A stretch of DNA of 9,070 nt. Origin: Tepidimonas sp. Lineage in GTDB: Bacteria > Pseudomonadota > Gammaproteobacteria > Burkholderiales > Burkholderiaceae_C. The notes under the pieces are model-generated. The model was not told where the DNA came from, ran no database searches, and saw only the letters and a list, made by a program, of their open reading frames with translations. The position numbers and the translations under genes are program-made. Within the stretch, counting starts at the first letter, position 1. Each line of letters opens with the position of its first letter. The stretch is taken from the NCBI GenBank assembly GCA_025054905.1, contig JANWZF010000176.1, positions 1 to 9,070 of the forward strand, read 5' to 3'. Of the stretch, positions 1 through 5,985 are shown one piece after another.

Positions 1-305
1 GCCTGCAACTGGCTCGCCCCCGCCGAGCGCGCTGCCGCCAGCAGCACGGGGGCAAGCTGCCGCACCTTGGCCGCCACCGATGGATTGGCCGCCAGCAACC
101 ACCACTGGTCGTCCTGCAGCGGCCCGGCCTGAACCTGGGCACGCAACATCGGTGGCAGATGCTCGGCCACGCGCCGCAACAGCCGCGCCGAGGCCCACGC
201 GCGCTCGGCCACCTCCGCCAGCGTGGGGTGTGCGCGCACCGCCTGCTGCAGCGTCAGCACCGCTGGGCGCCTCACTGGGCTGGTGTAGGCGTCTCGCGCA
301 GGCAT
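1..305 (-). CDS. dciA: DUF721/DciA-family protein, 5' part (cut by left window edge)
   Basis: The minus strand is open from an ATG at 305 to the left edge, giving 101 residues of an incomplete protein. The reading shows the DUF721 pattern: a helical N-terminal part (TLQQAVRAHPTLAEV), then LPPMLRAQVQAGPL, a WWLLAANPSVAAKVRQLAP block and a further helix. The N-A-x-K-x-R-Q-L-x-P core is typical of the family. Members related to DciA help load the replicative DnaB helicase in bacteria that lack DnaC; the role of the short betaproteobacterial forms is inferred from that. The ATG at 305 lies inside psiF and overlaps it by 34 bases. A GTG at 275 that shares bases with the psiF stop (GTGA) is an alternative start ten codons later. 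Neither start has a strong Shine-Dalgarno sequence, so translational coupling to psiF is plausible. Family call is fairly firm; exact start is not. Confidence 0.75.
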   Translation of the reverse strand, partial: MPARDAYTSPVRRPAVLTLQQAVRAHPTLAEVAERAWASARLLRRVAEHLPPMLRAQVQAGPLQDDQWWLLAANPSVAAKVRQLAPVLLAAARSAGASQLQ

Positions 306-550
306 TTGTTGACAAAGCTGGTCTTGGCCGCCCCCGCCAGCTTTTTCTCGCTTGCCTGCGCCTCGCAGCGCGCCTGGGCGTCTTTCTCGCATTTTTGGAT
401 GAACGAAGTCTTGGCCGCCCCGGCCAATTTTTTCTCGCGCGCTGCGGCTTCGCAGGCCGGCACGCCACCGTCGGCGGCCCACGCCGCGGCGGCGCAACAC
501 GCGCCGACCAACACGACCCCGAACGCCGCCCATCCTTGGATTCGTCGCAT
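272..550 (-). CDS. psiF: PsiF-repeat small exported protein
   Basis: A 92-residue protein with two tandem PsiF repeats. Each carries the core EKKLAGAAKTSF followed by a K-C motif, at about residues 38-53 and 68-83, joined by a short Lys/Ala/Cys-containing linker. The N-terminus (MRRIQGWAAF, then a hydrophobic Val/Ala-rich stretch) is a signal peptide with likely cleavage after AWA near residue 29. A Cys in LVGAC within the hydrophobic stretch is a weak lipobox alternative. The start was set at ATG 550 because AAGGAG lies 8 bases upstream; an in-frame TTG at 574 has no such support. PsiF was named as phosphate-starvation inducible in E. coli, and its biochemical function is unknown. No clear Pho box is visible. 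The gene lies 52 bases downstream of the PQQ dehydrogenase on the same strand, so co-transcription is possible, and its end overlaps the start of the DciA-type gene. Confidence 0.85.
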   Translation of the reverse strand: MRRIQGWAAFGVVLVGACCAAAAWAADGGVPACEAAAREKKLAGAAKTSFIQKCEKDAQARCEAQASEKKLAGAAKTSFVNKCLRETPTPAQ

Positions 551-602
551 GTCGATGGCTCCTTGTCTGATCAATCAACCATGATCCACAGTCTAGCCGC
601 AA

Positions 603-1697
603 TCAGGGCTGCGCCAGCAGGCGCAGCAGGCGACCGTTGGGCGCATCGGTCAGCACGTAGAGCCAGCCGTCGGGACCCTGGCGCACATCGCGGATGCGCT
701 CACCCAGTTCCTGGAGCAGCGGCTGCTGCCTGCGCACGCGGGTGCCGTCCAGCTCCAGCCGCAGCAGGTGTTGCCCCCGCAACGCACCGATGAACAGGCT
801 GCCACGCCAGGCCGGCCCGTAGCGCTCGCTGGTCAACAACGCCATGCCCGACGGCGCGATCGATGGCGTCCAGTGGTGCAGCGGCGGCACCATGCCGGGC
901 TTGTGGGTGCCTTCCCCGATCGGCCCGCCACCGTACTGTTCGCCGAACGTCACCACCGGCCAGCCGTGGTTGCCCCCGGGCTCGGGTCGGTTGAGTTCGT
1001 CGCCACCTTGTGGACCGTGCTCGTGAATCCACAGGCGGCCATCCGGCCCCCACACCGCGCCTTGGGGGTTGCGATGACCATAGCTCCAGATGTGGGGCAA
1101 GGCGTCGCTGCGGCCGACGAATGGATTGTCCAGCGGCACCGATCCGTCCGGATGCAGGCGCACGATCTTGCCCAGGTGATTGTCCAGCCGCTGCGCATCA
1201 GCCATGCGGTGGTAGCGCTCCCCCAAGGTCAACAGCAGCGTGCCATCGGGCGCCTGCACGATACGGCAGCCAAAATGCAGCCGGCTGGCCACGCGGGGCT
1301 GCTGGCGAAAAATCACCTGCACCGCCTCCAGACGGCTGGCATCGGCGCTCAGGCGCGCACGCGCCAGCGCCGTGGCGTTGCCCTCGGCGCCCGGCTCGGC
1401 ATAGCAGAAATAGAGCTGACGGTTGCGCTGGAAATCACGATCGAGCACCAGATCCAGCAGCCCGCCTTGCCCCACCGCATCGACGCGCGGCACACCAGGC
1501 AACGGCGGGCCCAGCCGACCATCGGGCTGCACCACGCGCAGCCGCCCCGGCCGCTCGGTCACCAGATAGCGGCCATCGGGCAAAAAGGCCACGGCCCAGG
1601 GGTGTTCCAACCCCGCCGCCACGGTCTCTACCCGCAACTCCACCGCCCGGGCCGCCAACGCCACAGCCAGCCCTGCCACCGCCCACCACCGTCGCAT
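603..1697 (-). CDS. PQQ-dependent sugar dehydrogenase, YliI/sGDH family, exported
   Basis: A 364-residue protein of the soluble glucose/aldose sugar dehydrogenase beta-propeller family (GSDH), which oxidises sugar aldehyde groups in the periplasm using PQQ. Visible family landmarks in order: HPWAVAFLPDG (32-42), VGQGGLLDL (75-83), HFGCRIV (141-147), LGERYH (158-163), GKIVRLHPDGSVPLDNPF (176-193), SYGHRNPQG (205-213), HEHGPQGGDE (225-234), GGNHGWP (241-247) and PSIAPSGMA (278-286). By family analogy His141 is the probable catalytic base. The GERY motif has Glu where E. coli YliI has Asp. The start at ATG 1697 is chosen over an upstream in-frame TTG at 1763 because AGGAG sits 8 bases before it and the protein then begins with a good signal peptide (MRRWWAVAGLAVALAARA, cleavage after ARA). 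The true substrate is unknown, and no pqq biosynthesis genes are in the window. It is divergent from rpoH. Confidence 0.9.
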   Translation of the reverse strand: MRRWWAVAGLAVALAARAVELRVETVAAGLEHPWAVAFLPDGRYLVTERPGRLRVVQPDGRLGPPLPGVPRVDAVGQGGLLDLVLDRDFQRNRQLYFCYAEPGAEGNATALARARLSADASRLEAVQVIFRQQPRVASRLHFGCRIVQAPDGTLLLTLGERYHRMADAQRLDNHLGKIVRLHPDGSVPLDNPFVGRSDALPHIWSYGHRNPQGAVWGPDGRLWIHEHGPQGGDELNRPEPGGNHGWPVVTFGEQYGGGPIGEGTHKPGMVPPLHHWTPSIAPSGMALLTSERYGPAWRGSLFIGALRGQHLLRLELDGTRVRRQQPLLQELGERIRDVRQGPDGWLYVLTDAPNGRLLRLLAQP

Positions 1698-1734
1698 CGA
1701 CACCGCTCCTGAGGCTTGAGCCCCGCGTGAGGCA

Positions 1735-1763
1735 AGCATCGCAGGGCGTGTGGATGTCGTCAA
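1735..1763 (-). promoter_or_regulatory. Candidate sigma-70 promoter for the PQQ dehydrogenase gene
   Basis: On the minus strand TTGACG (1763-1758, five of six matches to the -35 consensus) is followed after 17 bases by GATGCT (1740-1735, only three of six matches to -10). It lies 38 bases before the chosen start at 1697. The strong -35 and correct spacing support it; the poor -10 makes it tentative. The CIRCE operator begins about 20 bases upstream of this -35, so HrcA bound there could in principle also affect this promoter. Confidence 0.3.
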
Positions 1764-1782
1764 CCCGGGGGGAACTCCGTCG

Positions 1783-1809
1783 TTAGCACTCGATCAAAGA
1801 GAGTGCTAA
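1783..1809 (+). promoter_or_regulatory. CIRCE operator (HrcA-binding inverted repeat) upstream of rpoH
   Basis: The left arm TTAGCACTC (1783-1791) and right arm GAGTGCTAA (1801-1809) are perfect inverted copies separated by exactly nine bases, gatcaaaga. This matches the canonical CIRCE consensus (9-9-9) with no mismatch. CIRCE is bound by the HrcA repressor, which usually controls groESL and dnaKJ/grpE. Here it ends 42 bases before the rpoH start codon and is the only such site in the window, so rpoH is its obvious target. The hrcA gene is not in the window. Confidence 0.95.
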
Positions 1810-1812
1810 TAT
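1783..1812 (+). promoter_or_regulatory. Possible rpoH promoter overlapping CIRCE
   Basis: TTAGCA (1783-1788) and TAATAT (1807-1812), 18 bases apart, each match four of six sigma-70 consensus positions and coincide with the CIRCE arms, as expected for a repressor that blocks RNA polymerase. An alternative -10 is TATGAA (1810-1815). The bases CCCATGAT (1817-1824) resemble a sigma-32 -10, but no matching -35 is seen. None of these is strong; the transcription start is not fixed by sequence alone. Confidence 0.25.
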
Positions 1813-1855
1813 GAATCCCATGATCTGCGCAGACGGAAAAGAGGAGAACCGATGA
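1811..1855 (+). other. Possible 14-codon leader ORF coupled to rpoH
   Basis: An ATG at 1811 opens a short frame reading MNPMICADGKEENR. Its TGA (1853-1855) overlaps the rpoH ATG (1852-1854) as ATGA, the usual geometry of translational coupling. A second in-frame ATG is at 1820. A weak purine-rich stretch, AAGAGAG (1797-1803), lies seven bases before the first ATG and partly within the right CIRCE arm. The rpoH Shine-Dalgarno sequence lies inside this frame. It exists in vivo only if transcription starts upstream of 1811, and it may be chance. Confidence 0.25.
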
Positions 1856-2808
1856 GCGCCACGTTTGCCCTGGCCCCCAATGCTGCTGCCGCCTCGTTGC
1901 CGGCCCCTGCCGCCTGGAGCCGCAGCCTGACGCTGCCGCCGCTGGGCAACCTGGATGCCTACATCAGCGCGGTCAACCGCATCCCGATGCTCAGCGCCGA
2001 GGAGGAACGCGACTGTGCGCGTCGCTGGCGTGAGCAGCACGATCTGGAAGCCGCCGCCAAGCTGGTGCTGTCGCACCTGCGGCTGGTGGTGGCGATTTCG
2101 CGCCAGTACCTGGGCTATGGCCTGCCGCAGGCCGACCTGATCCAGGAAGGCAACGTCGGCCTGATGAAGGCGGTCAAGCGCTTCGATCCGGCCCAGGGAG
2201 TACGCCTGGTCAGCTATGCGGTGCATTGGATCAAGGCCGAGATCCACGAGTTCATCCTGCGCAACTGGCGCATGGTGCGGGTGGCCACCACCAAGGCCCA
2301 GCGCAAGCTGTTCTTCAATCTGCGCTCGCTCAAAGCCGGCTTGAAAGCCGACAACGCCGAGGGTGAACCGGTGCGCGAGCGACTGACGCCCGCCGAGATC
2401 GACACCATCGCGCGCGACCTGGGCGTCAAGCGCGAGGAGGTCATCGAGATGGAGGCGCGCATGAGTGGCAGCGATGTCGTGCTCGACCCGCTGCCCAACG
2501 AGGACGGCGAGGAGGCGCTGGCCCCGATCGCGTACCTGGCCGACCCGCGGCATGAGCCCACCGAGGTGCTGGCTGCGCGCGAGCGCGAAAAGCTGGCCAC
2601 CGAAGGCATCGAGCAGGCCCTGGCGCAGCTGGACGAGCGTTCGCGCCGCATCATCACCGAGCGCTGGCTCAACGTCGGCGACGACGGTCACGGCGGCAAG
2701 ACGCTGCAGGAGCTGGCCGACGAATTTGGCGTCAGCGCCGAGCGCATCCGCCAGATCGAGGCCGCGGCGTTGAAAAAGCTGCGTCAGGCGCTGCAGGCCT
2801 ACGCCTGA
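1852..2808 (+). CDS. rpoH: RNA polymerase heat-shock sigma factor RpoH (sigma-32)
   Basis: A 318-residue sigma-70 family protein that directs RNA polymerase to heat-shock promoters. An Ala-rich N-terminal tail (1-28) precedes region 1.2/2 (about 31-140), with LGNLDAYISAVNRIPMLS, LRLVVAISRQYLGYG, DLIQEGNVGLMKAVKRFDP and the -10-recognition helix VSYAVHWIKAEIHEFILRNW. QRKLFFNLR at 150-158 is the RpoH box that distinguishes sigma-32 from other group 3 sigma factors. Region 4 (about 255-315) ends with a helix-turn-helix (LQELADEFGVSAERIRQIE) for -35 binding. Length is normal for betaproteobacterial RpoH. The start at 1852 has AGGAG five bases upstream. A perfect CIRCE site precedes it, implying HrcA control. 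Its stop directly abuts the stop of the convergent lysS. It is not next to ftsEX, its neighbour in E. coli. Confidence 0.97.
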   Translation: MSATFALAPNAAAASLPAPAAWSRSLTLPPLGNLDAYISAVNRIPMLSAEEERDCARRWREQHDLEAAAKLVLSHLRLVVAISRQYLGYGLPQADLIQEGNVGLMKAVKRFDPAQGVRLVSYAVHWIKAEIHEFILRNWRMVRVATTKAQRKLFFNLRSLKAGLKADNAEGEPVRERLTPAEIDTIARDLGVKREEVIEMEARMSGSDVVLDPLPNEDGEEALAPIAYLADPRHEPTEVLAAREREKLATEGIEQALAQLDERSRRIITERWLNVGDDGHGGKTLQELADEFGVSAERIRQIEAAALKKLRQALQAYA

Positions 2809-4359
2809 TCAACCCTCCCGCCGCAGGGCGGGAAAGAGGATCACGTCGCGGATGCTGGGGCTGTCGGTCAGCAGCATCACCAGCCGGTCGATGCCCACCC
2901 CGCAACCGCCAGCGGGCGGCATGCCGTATTCCAGCGCCCGGATGTAGTCCGCATCGAAGTACATCGCCTCTTCGTCACCGGCCTGCTTGTGGGCCACCTG
3001 GGCGTGGAAGCGTTCGGCCTGGTCTTCGGGGTCGTTGAGCTCGGAAAAGCCGTTGGCGATCTCGCGCCCGGTGATGTAGAGCTCGAAGCGCTCGGTGATC
3101 GTGGGGTCGGCATCGCTGGCACGCGCCAGCGGTGAAATCTCGGTCGGATGATTGCAGATGAAGGTGGGCTGCCACAGCTTGTCTTCGACGACTTCCTCGA
3201 AGTACAGAACCTGCAGCCCGGCCAGGCTGCGCTGCGCCAACCGCTCCTTGGCCTCATCCAGCCCGAGGCGGCGAAGCTGCTCGCGCAGCCAGTCGGCATC
3301 ATCCACGCGCGCGCCGGCGTCGCTGTAGCGCAGGATGGCCTCGCGGATGGTCAGGCGCTCAAACGGTGCCTCCAAATCGACGTCGCGGCCCTGGTAGACC
3401 AGCTGGCCCCCACCACAGACCGCGTGCGCGACACGGCGGATCATGTCCTCGGTGAAGGCCATCATGTCGGCGTGATTCCAGTAGGCGGCGTAGAACTCCA
3501 TCATCGTGAATTCCGGGTTGTGCCGCACGCTGATGCCTTCGTTGCGGAAATTGCGGTTGATTTCGAAGACGCGCTCAAAACCCCCGACCAGCAGCCGCTT
3601 CAGGTACAGCTCGGGCGCAATGCGCAGATACATGTCCTGATCCAGCGCGTGGTGATGGGTCACGAACGGACGCGCGTTGGCCCCGCCGGGGATCGGATGC
3701 AGCATCGGCGTCTCCACCTCCAGAAAACCGTGCTGCACCATGTGTTCGCGCAGCGCCGTGACAGCCTGGCTGCGTGCCACGAAGCGCTGGCGGGTGGCCA
3801 CATCGGTCATCAGGTCCACGTAGCGCTGGCGCGCCTTGAGCTCGGGGTCGTGCACGCCATGGAATTTGTCCGGCAGCGGCCGCAGGCTCTTGACCACCAG
3901 GCGCAGCCGCTCGACCTTGATCGACAGTTCACCGGTGCGGGTCTTGAACAGCGTGCCTTCGGCGTACAGGATGTCGCCCAGATCCCAGTGCTTGAACGCC
4001 TCGTAGGCCTCTTCCCCTACGCCATCGCGGGTGACGTAGAGCTGGATGCGCCCACCGGTGGGGCCGAAGGAAGCATCCTGCAGCGTGGCGAAGCTGGCTT
4101 TGCCCATGACACGCTTGAGCATCATGCGTCCGGCCACGCTGACGCGGGCGCGCATCGGCTCCAGCAGCTCGTTGCTCATGTGGCCGTATTCGGCCTGCAG
4201 CTGCTCGGCGCGGTGCTGGGGGCGCACGTCGTTGGGGAAGGCAGCCGTGCCCGCCTGCTGCGCCGCCGCGCGCAGTGCGGCAAGCTTGGCGCGGCGCTCG
4301 GCGATCAGCTGGTTGTCATCGGCCGCGGGCGCGGGGTGGGCGATCTCGGTAGGGGTCAT
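2809..4359 (-). CDS. lysS: Lysyl-tRNA synthetase, class II
   Basis: A 516-residue class II lysyl-tRNA synthetase, which charges tRNA-Lys with lysine using ATP in the cytoplasm. An N-terminal extension and helix (1-65) lead into the OB-fold anticodon-binding domain (about 70-165, with VSVAGRMMLKRVMGKASFATLQD). The catalytic core follows: motif 1 region FLEVETPMLHPIPGGANARPF region (212-232), motif 2 FRNEGISVRHNPEFTMMEFY (271-290) and motif 3 GCGVGIDRLVMLLTDSPSIRD (485-505), with the usual NGFSELNDPEDQ (436-447). All key motifs are intact. The start is ATG 4359; a longer frame from a TTG at 4395 is less likely. No good Shine-Dalgarno sequence precedes 4359. A 45-base space separates it from a terminator upstream, so its promoter is unclear. 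It converges on rpoH with no intergenic bases. Confidence 0.97.
   Translation of the reverse strand: MTPTEIAHPAPAADDNQLIAERRAKLAALRAAAQQAGTAAFPNDVRPQHRAEQLQAEYGHMSNELLEPMRARVSVAGRMMLKRVMGKASFATLQDASFGPTGGRIQLYVTRDGVGEEAYEAFKHWDLGDILYAEGTLFKTRTGELSIKVERLRLVVKSLRPLPDKFHGVHDPELKARQRYVDLMTDVATRQRFVARSQAVTALREHMVQHGFLEVETPMLHPIPGGANARPFVTHHHALDQDMYLRIAPELYLKRLLVGGFERVFEINRNFRNEGISVRHNPEFTMMEFYAAYWNHADMMAFTEDMIRRVAHAVCGGGQLVYQGRDVDLEAPFERLTIREAILRYSDAGARVDDADWLREQLRRLGLDEAKERLAQRSLAGLQVLYFEEVVEDKLWQPTFICNHPTEISPLARASDADPTITERFELYITGREIANGFSELNDPEDQAERFHAQVAHKQAGDEEAMYFDADYIRALEYGMPPAGGCGVGIDRLVMLLTDSPSIRDVILFPALRREG
2816..2833 (+). terminator. Hairpin just after the rpoH stop, weak terminator candidate
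   Basis: TCCCGCC (2816-2822) and GGCGGGA (2827-2833) form a perfect seven-base stem with loop GCAG, starting seven bases after the rpoH stop and inside the last codons of lysS. In the plus direction it is followed by AAAGAGG, and in the minus direction by GGGTTGA, so neither strand has a U tract. It could slow polymerase or protect a 3' end, but it is not a standard intrinsic terminator. Confidence 0.25.
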
Positions 4360-4371
4360 GGTGCGTGGCGG

Positions 4372-4393
4372 GCCCAGGCGATATCCCCTGGGC
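4372..4393 (-). other. Inverted repeat in the lysS leader
   Basis: GCCCAGG (4372-4378 on the plus strand) and CCTGGGC (4387-4393) form a perfect seven-base stem with an eight-base loop containing GATATC. It lies 12 bases upstream of the lysS ATG, where a Shine-Dalgarno sequence is lacking, so it could form in the mRNA leader or be a dyad for a DNA-binding protein. Function is unknown. Confidence 0.25.
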
Positions 4394-4400
4394 AAGAATG

Positions 4401-4438
4401 AACGAAAAGGGCTTGGCCGCGCATCGCGGCCAAGCCCT
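4401..4438 (-). terminator. Intrinsic terminator after livF
   Basis: On the minus strand AGGGCTTGGCCGCG, a three-base loop ATG, and CGCGGCCAAGCCCT form a perfect 14-base GC-rich stem (4438 down to 4408), followed at once by TTT and then CGTT. It begins 25 bases after the livF stop and so ends the liv operon transcript, separating it from lysS on the same strand. The plus strand has no T tract after the stem, so the signal is directional. Confidence 0.85.
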
Positions 4439-4463
4439 CGATTGTAGGTCGGGCAACGCCGGC

Positions 4464-5192
4464 TCAGACCGCTGCGGCTTCGCCCAGGTAAGCCGCGCGC
4501 ACCTTGGGGTCGTCCAGCATCGCGCGCGCCTGCCCGTGCATGATGATCTCGCCCGAGTCCATCACATAGCCGCGGTCGGCCACCTGCAGCGCGCGGCGGG
4601 CGTTTTGCTCCACCAACAGGATTGTCATGCCCTGGGCATGCACGTCGCGCACCACCTCAAAGATCTTGTCGACCATGATCGGCGACAGGCCCATCGAAGG
4701 CTCATCCAGCAGCAGCAGCTTGGGCCGGCTCATCAGTGCGCGGGCCATGGCCAGCATCTGCTGCTCACCGCCGGACATCGTGCCGGCGAGCTGGTCGCGG
4801 CGCTCCTTCAGGCGTGGAAACAGCTCGAACATGCGCTCGATGTCGCGCTGGATCTCGGCCTTGTCGGTGCGCACGTAGGCGCCCATCAGCAGGTTTTCCA
4901 GGATCGTCATGCGCGTGAAGACCCCGCGTCCTTCGGGCACCATCGCCAAGCCCCGCTTGACCAGGTCCCACGAACCGACCCCACGGATCGACTGCCCCTG
5001 ATAGACGATGTCGCCGCCTTCGGCCAGCAGCATGCCGGTGATGGCCTTCATCGTGGTGGTCTTGCCCGCGCCGTTGGAGCCGATCAGCGTGACCAGCTCG
5101 CCCTCACGCACCTCCAGGTCGATGCCCTTGACCGCCTTGATCCCGCCGTAGGAGACCTTCAGGCCCGTGACTTGCAACAGGGTGTTGGCCAT
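4464..5192 (-). CDS. livF: Branched-chain amino acid ABC transporter ATP-binding protein LivF
   Basis: A 242-residue ABC ATPase, the LivF partner in a high-affinity branched-chain amino acid importer, acting on the cytoplasmic face of the inner membrane. It shows Walker A GSNGAGKT (38-45), the LivF-typical VPEGRGVF block (85-92) where most ABC proteins have a Q-loop, the signature MSGGEQQ (139-145), Walker B LLLLDEP (159-165) and LLVEQN (192-197), where the usual H-loop His is Gln as is normal in this family. The start at 5192 follows the livG stop by one base (TGAGATG), and GGAGG lies 8 bases upstream, inside the end of livG. It is the last gene of the livHMGF operon and is followed by a strong terminator. 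Related transporters for urea or short-chain amides share this layout, so the substrate is inferred. Confidence 0.95.
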   Translation of the reverse strand: MANTLLQVTGLKVSYGGIKAVKGIDLEVREGELVTLIGSNGAGKTTTMKAITGMLLAEGGDIVYQGQSIRGVGSWDLVKRGLAMVPEGRGVFTRMTILENLLMGAYVRTDKAEIQRDIERMFELFPRLKERRDQLAGTMSGGEQQMLAMARALMSRPKLLLLDEPSMGLSPIMVDKIFEVVRDVHAQGMTILLVEQNARRALQVADRGYVMDSGEIIMHGQARAMLDDPKVRAAYLGEAAAV

Positions 5193-5193
5193 C

Positions 5194-5964
5194 TCAATGT
5201 CCTCCGGTGCCCAGATAGGCCTCGATCACCTTGGGGTTCTTCTGCACTTCGGCCGGTGTGCCTTCGGCCAGCTGCTTGCCATAGTCCAGCACCGTGACCC
5301 GGTCGCACAGGCCCATGACGAGCTTGACGTCGTGCTCGATCAGCAGGATGGTGCGGTTGTCGCGGCGAATGCGGTCGATCAGCTCACGCAGCTGCACCTT
5401 CTCGGTGGCGTTCATGCCGGCGGCGGGCTCATCCAGTGCGATCAGCTTGGGGTCCGTGGCCAGGGCGCGCGCGATTTCCAGCCGGCGCTGGTCCCCATAG
5501 GACAGCGTGCGCGCCTTGTAATCGGCGTACTTGGCGATGCCGACATACTCCAGCAGCTCCATGGCGCGCCCGGCGATGGCTTTTTCCTCGGCCTTGAAGG
5601 CCGGCGTGCGCAGGATGGCGCTCAGGATGCCCGAGCGCGTGCGCACGTGGCGGCCCACCATCACATTTTCCAGCACGGTCATTTCGGCAAACAGCCGGAT
5701 GTTCTGGAACGTGCGCGCAATGCCCGCTTTGGCCACTTCGTGCACGGCGGTGGGGGTGTAGGGCTGACCATCGAGCTCGAACTGCCCGCTGTCGGGGGTG
5801 TACAGACCGGTCAGCACGTTGAAGAACGTCGTCTTGCCGGCACCGTTGGGGCCGATCAGGCCATAGACCTGGCCGCGCTTGATCTCGATGCCGACGTCGG
5901 ACAGCGCCTGCAGGCCGCCGAAGCGCTTGGAGACGCCGCTGACCTTCAGAATGGTGTCGCTCAT
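5194..5964 (-). CDS. livG: Branched-chain amino acid ABC transporter ATP-binding protein LivG
   Basis: A 256-residue ABC ATPase that pairs with LivF to energise the LivHM permease. Visible motifs are Walker A GPNGAGKT (38-45), the Q-loop in IARTFQNIRLF (Gln87) followed by EMTVLENVMVG (94-104), the signature LSYGDQRRLEIARAL (154-168, with Tyr in place of the second Ser/Gly, as usual for LivG), Walker B LIALDEP (174-180), the LivG-specific AAGMNATEK (181-189) and the H-loop IEHD (His211). The insertion around residues 105-130 is also normal for LivG. The start at 5964 has AAGGA ten bases upstream. It lies 21 bases after livM and one base before livF, in a tight operon. Confidence 0.96.
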   Translation of the reverse strand: MSDTILKVSGVSKRFGGLQALSDVGIEIKRGQVYGLIGPNGAGKTTFFNVLTGLYTPDSGQFELDGQPYTPTAVHEVAKAGIARTFQNIRLFAEMTVLENVMVGRHVRTRSGILSAILRTPAFKAEEKAIAGRAMELLEYVGIAKYADYKARTLSYGDQRRLEIARALATDPKLIALDEPAAGMNATEKVQLRELIDRIRRDNRTILLIEHDVKLVMGLCDRVTVLDYGKQLAEGTPAEVQKNPKVIEAYLGTGGH

Positions 5965-5985
5965 GATCGAAACGTCCTTCCGTCC

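Noticed and set aside
608..627. Perfect eight-base dyad GCTGCGCC-AGCA-GGCGCAGC at the end of the PQQ dehydrogenase gene
   Set aside because: No T tract follows on either strand and it encodes repeated Leu/Arg codons near the C-terminus; not a supported terminator.
80..793. Plus-strand frame of 237 codons over dciA, psiF and the PQQ dehydrogenase end
   Set aside because: Pro/Ala/Arg-rich shadow frame; the minus strand holds recognisable families with signal peptides and ribosome-binding sites.
1817..1824. CCCATGAT as a sigma-32 -10 element for rpoH autoregulation
   Set aside because: No CTTGAA-like -35 at 13-17 bases upstream, so a sigma-32 promoter is not supported.
3148..4401. Plus-strand open frame of 417 codons opposite lysS
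   Set aside because: Shadow of lysS; composition is typical of antisense reading and no family is recognisable.
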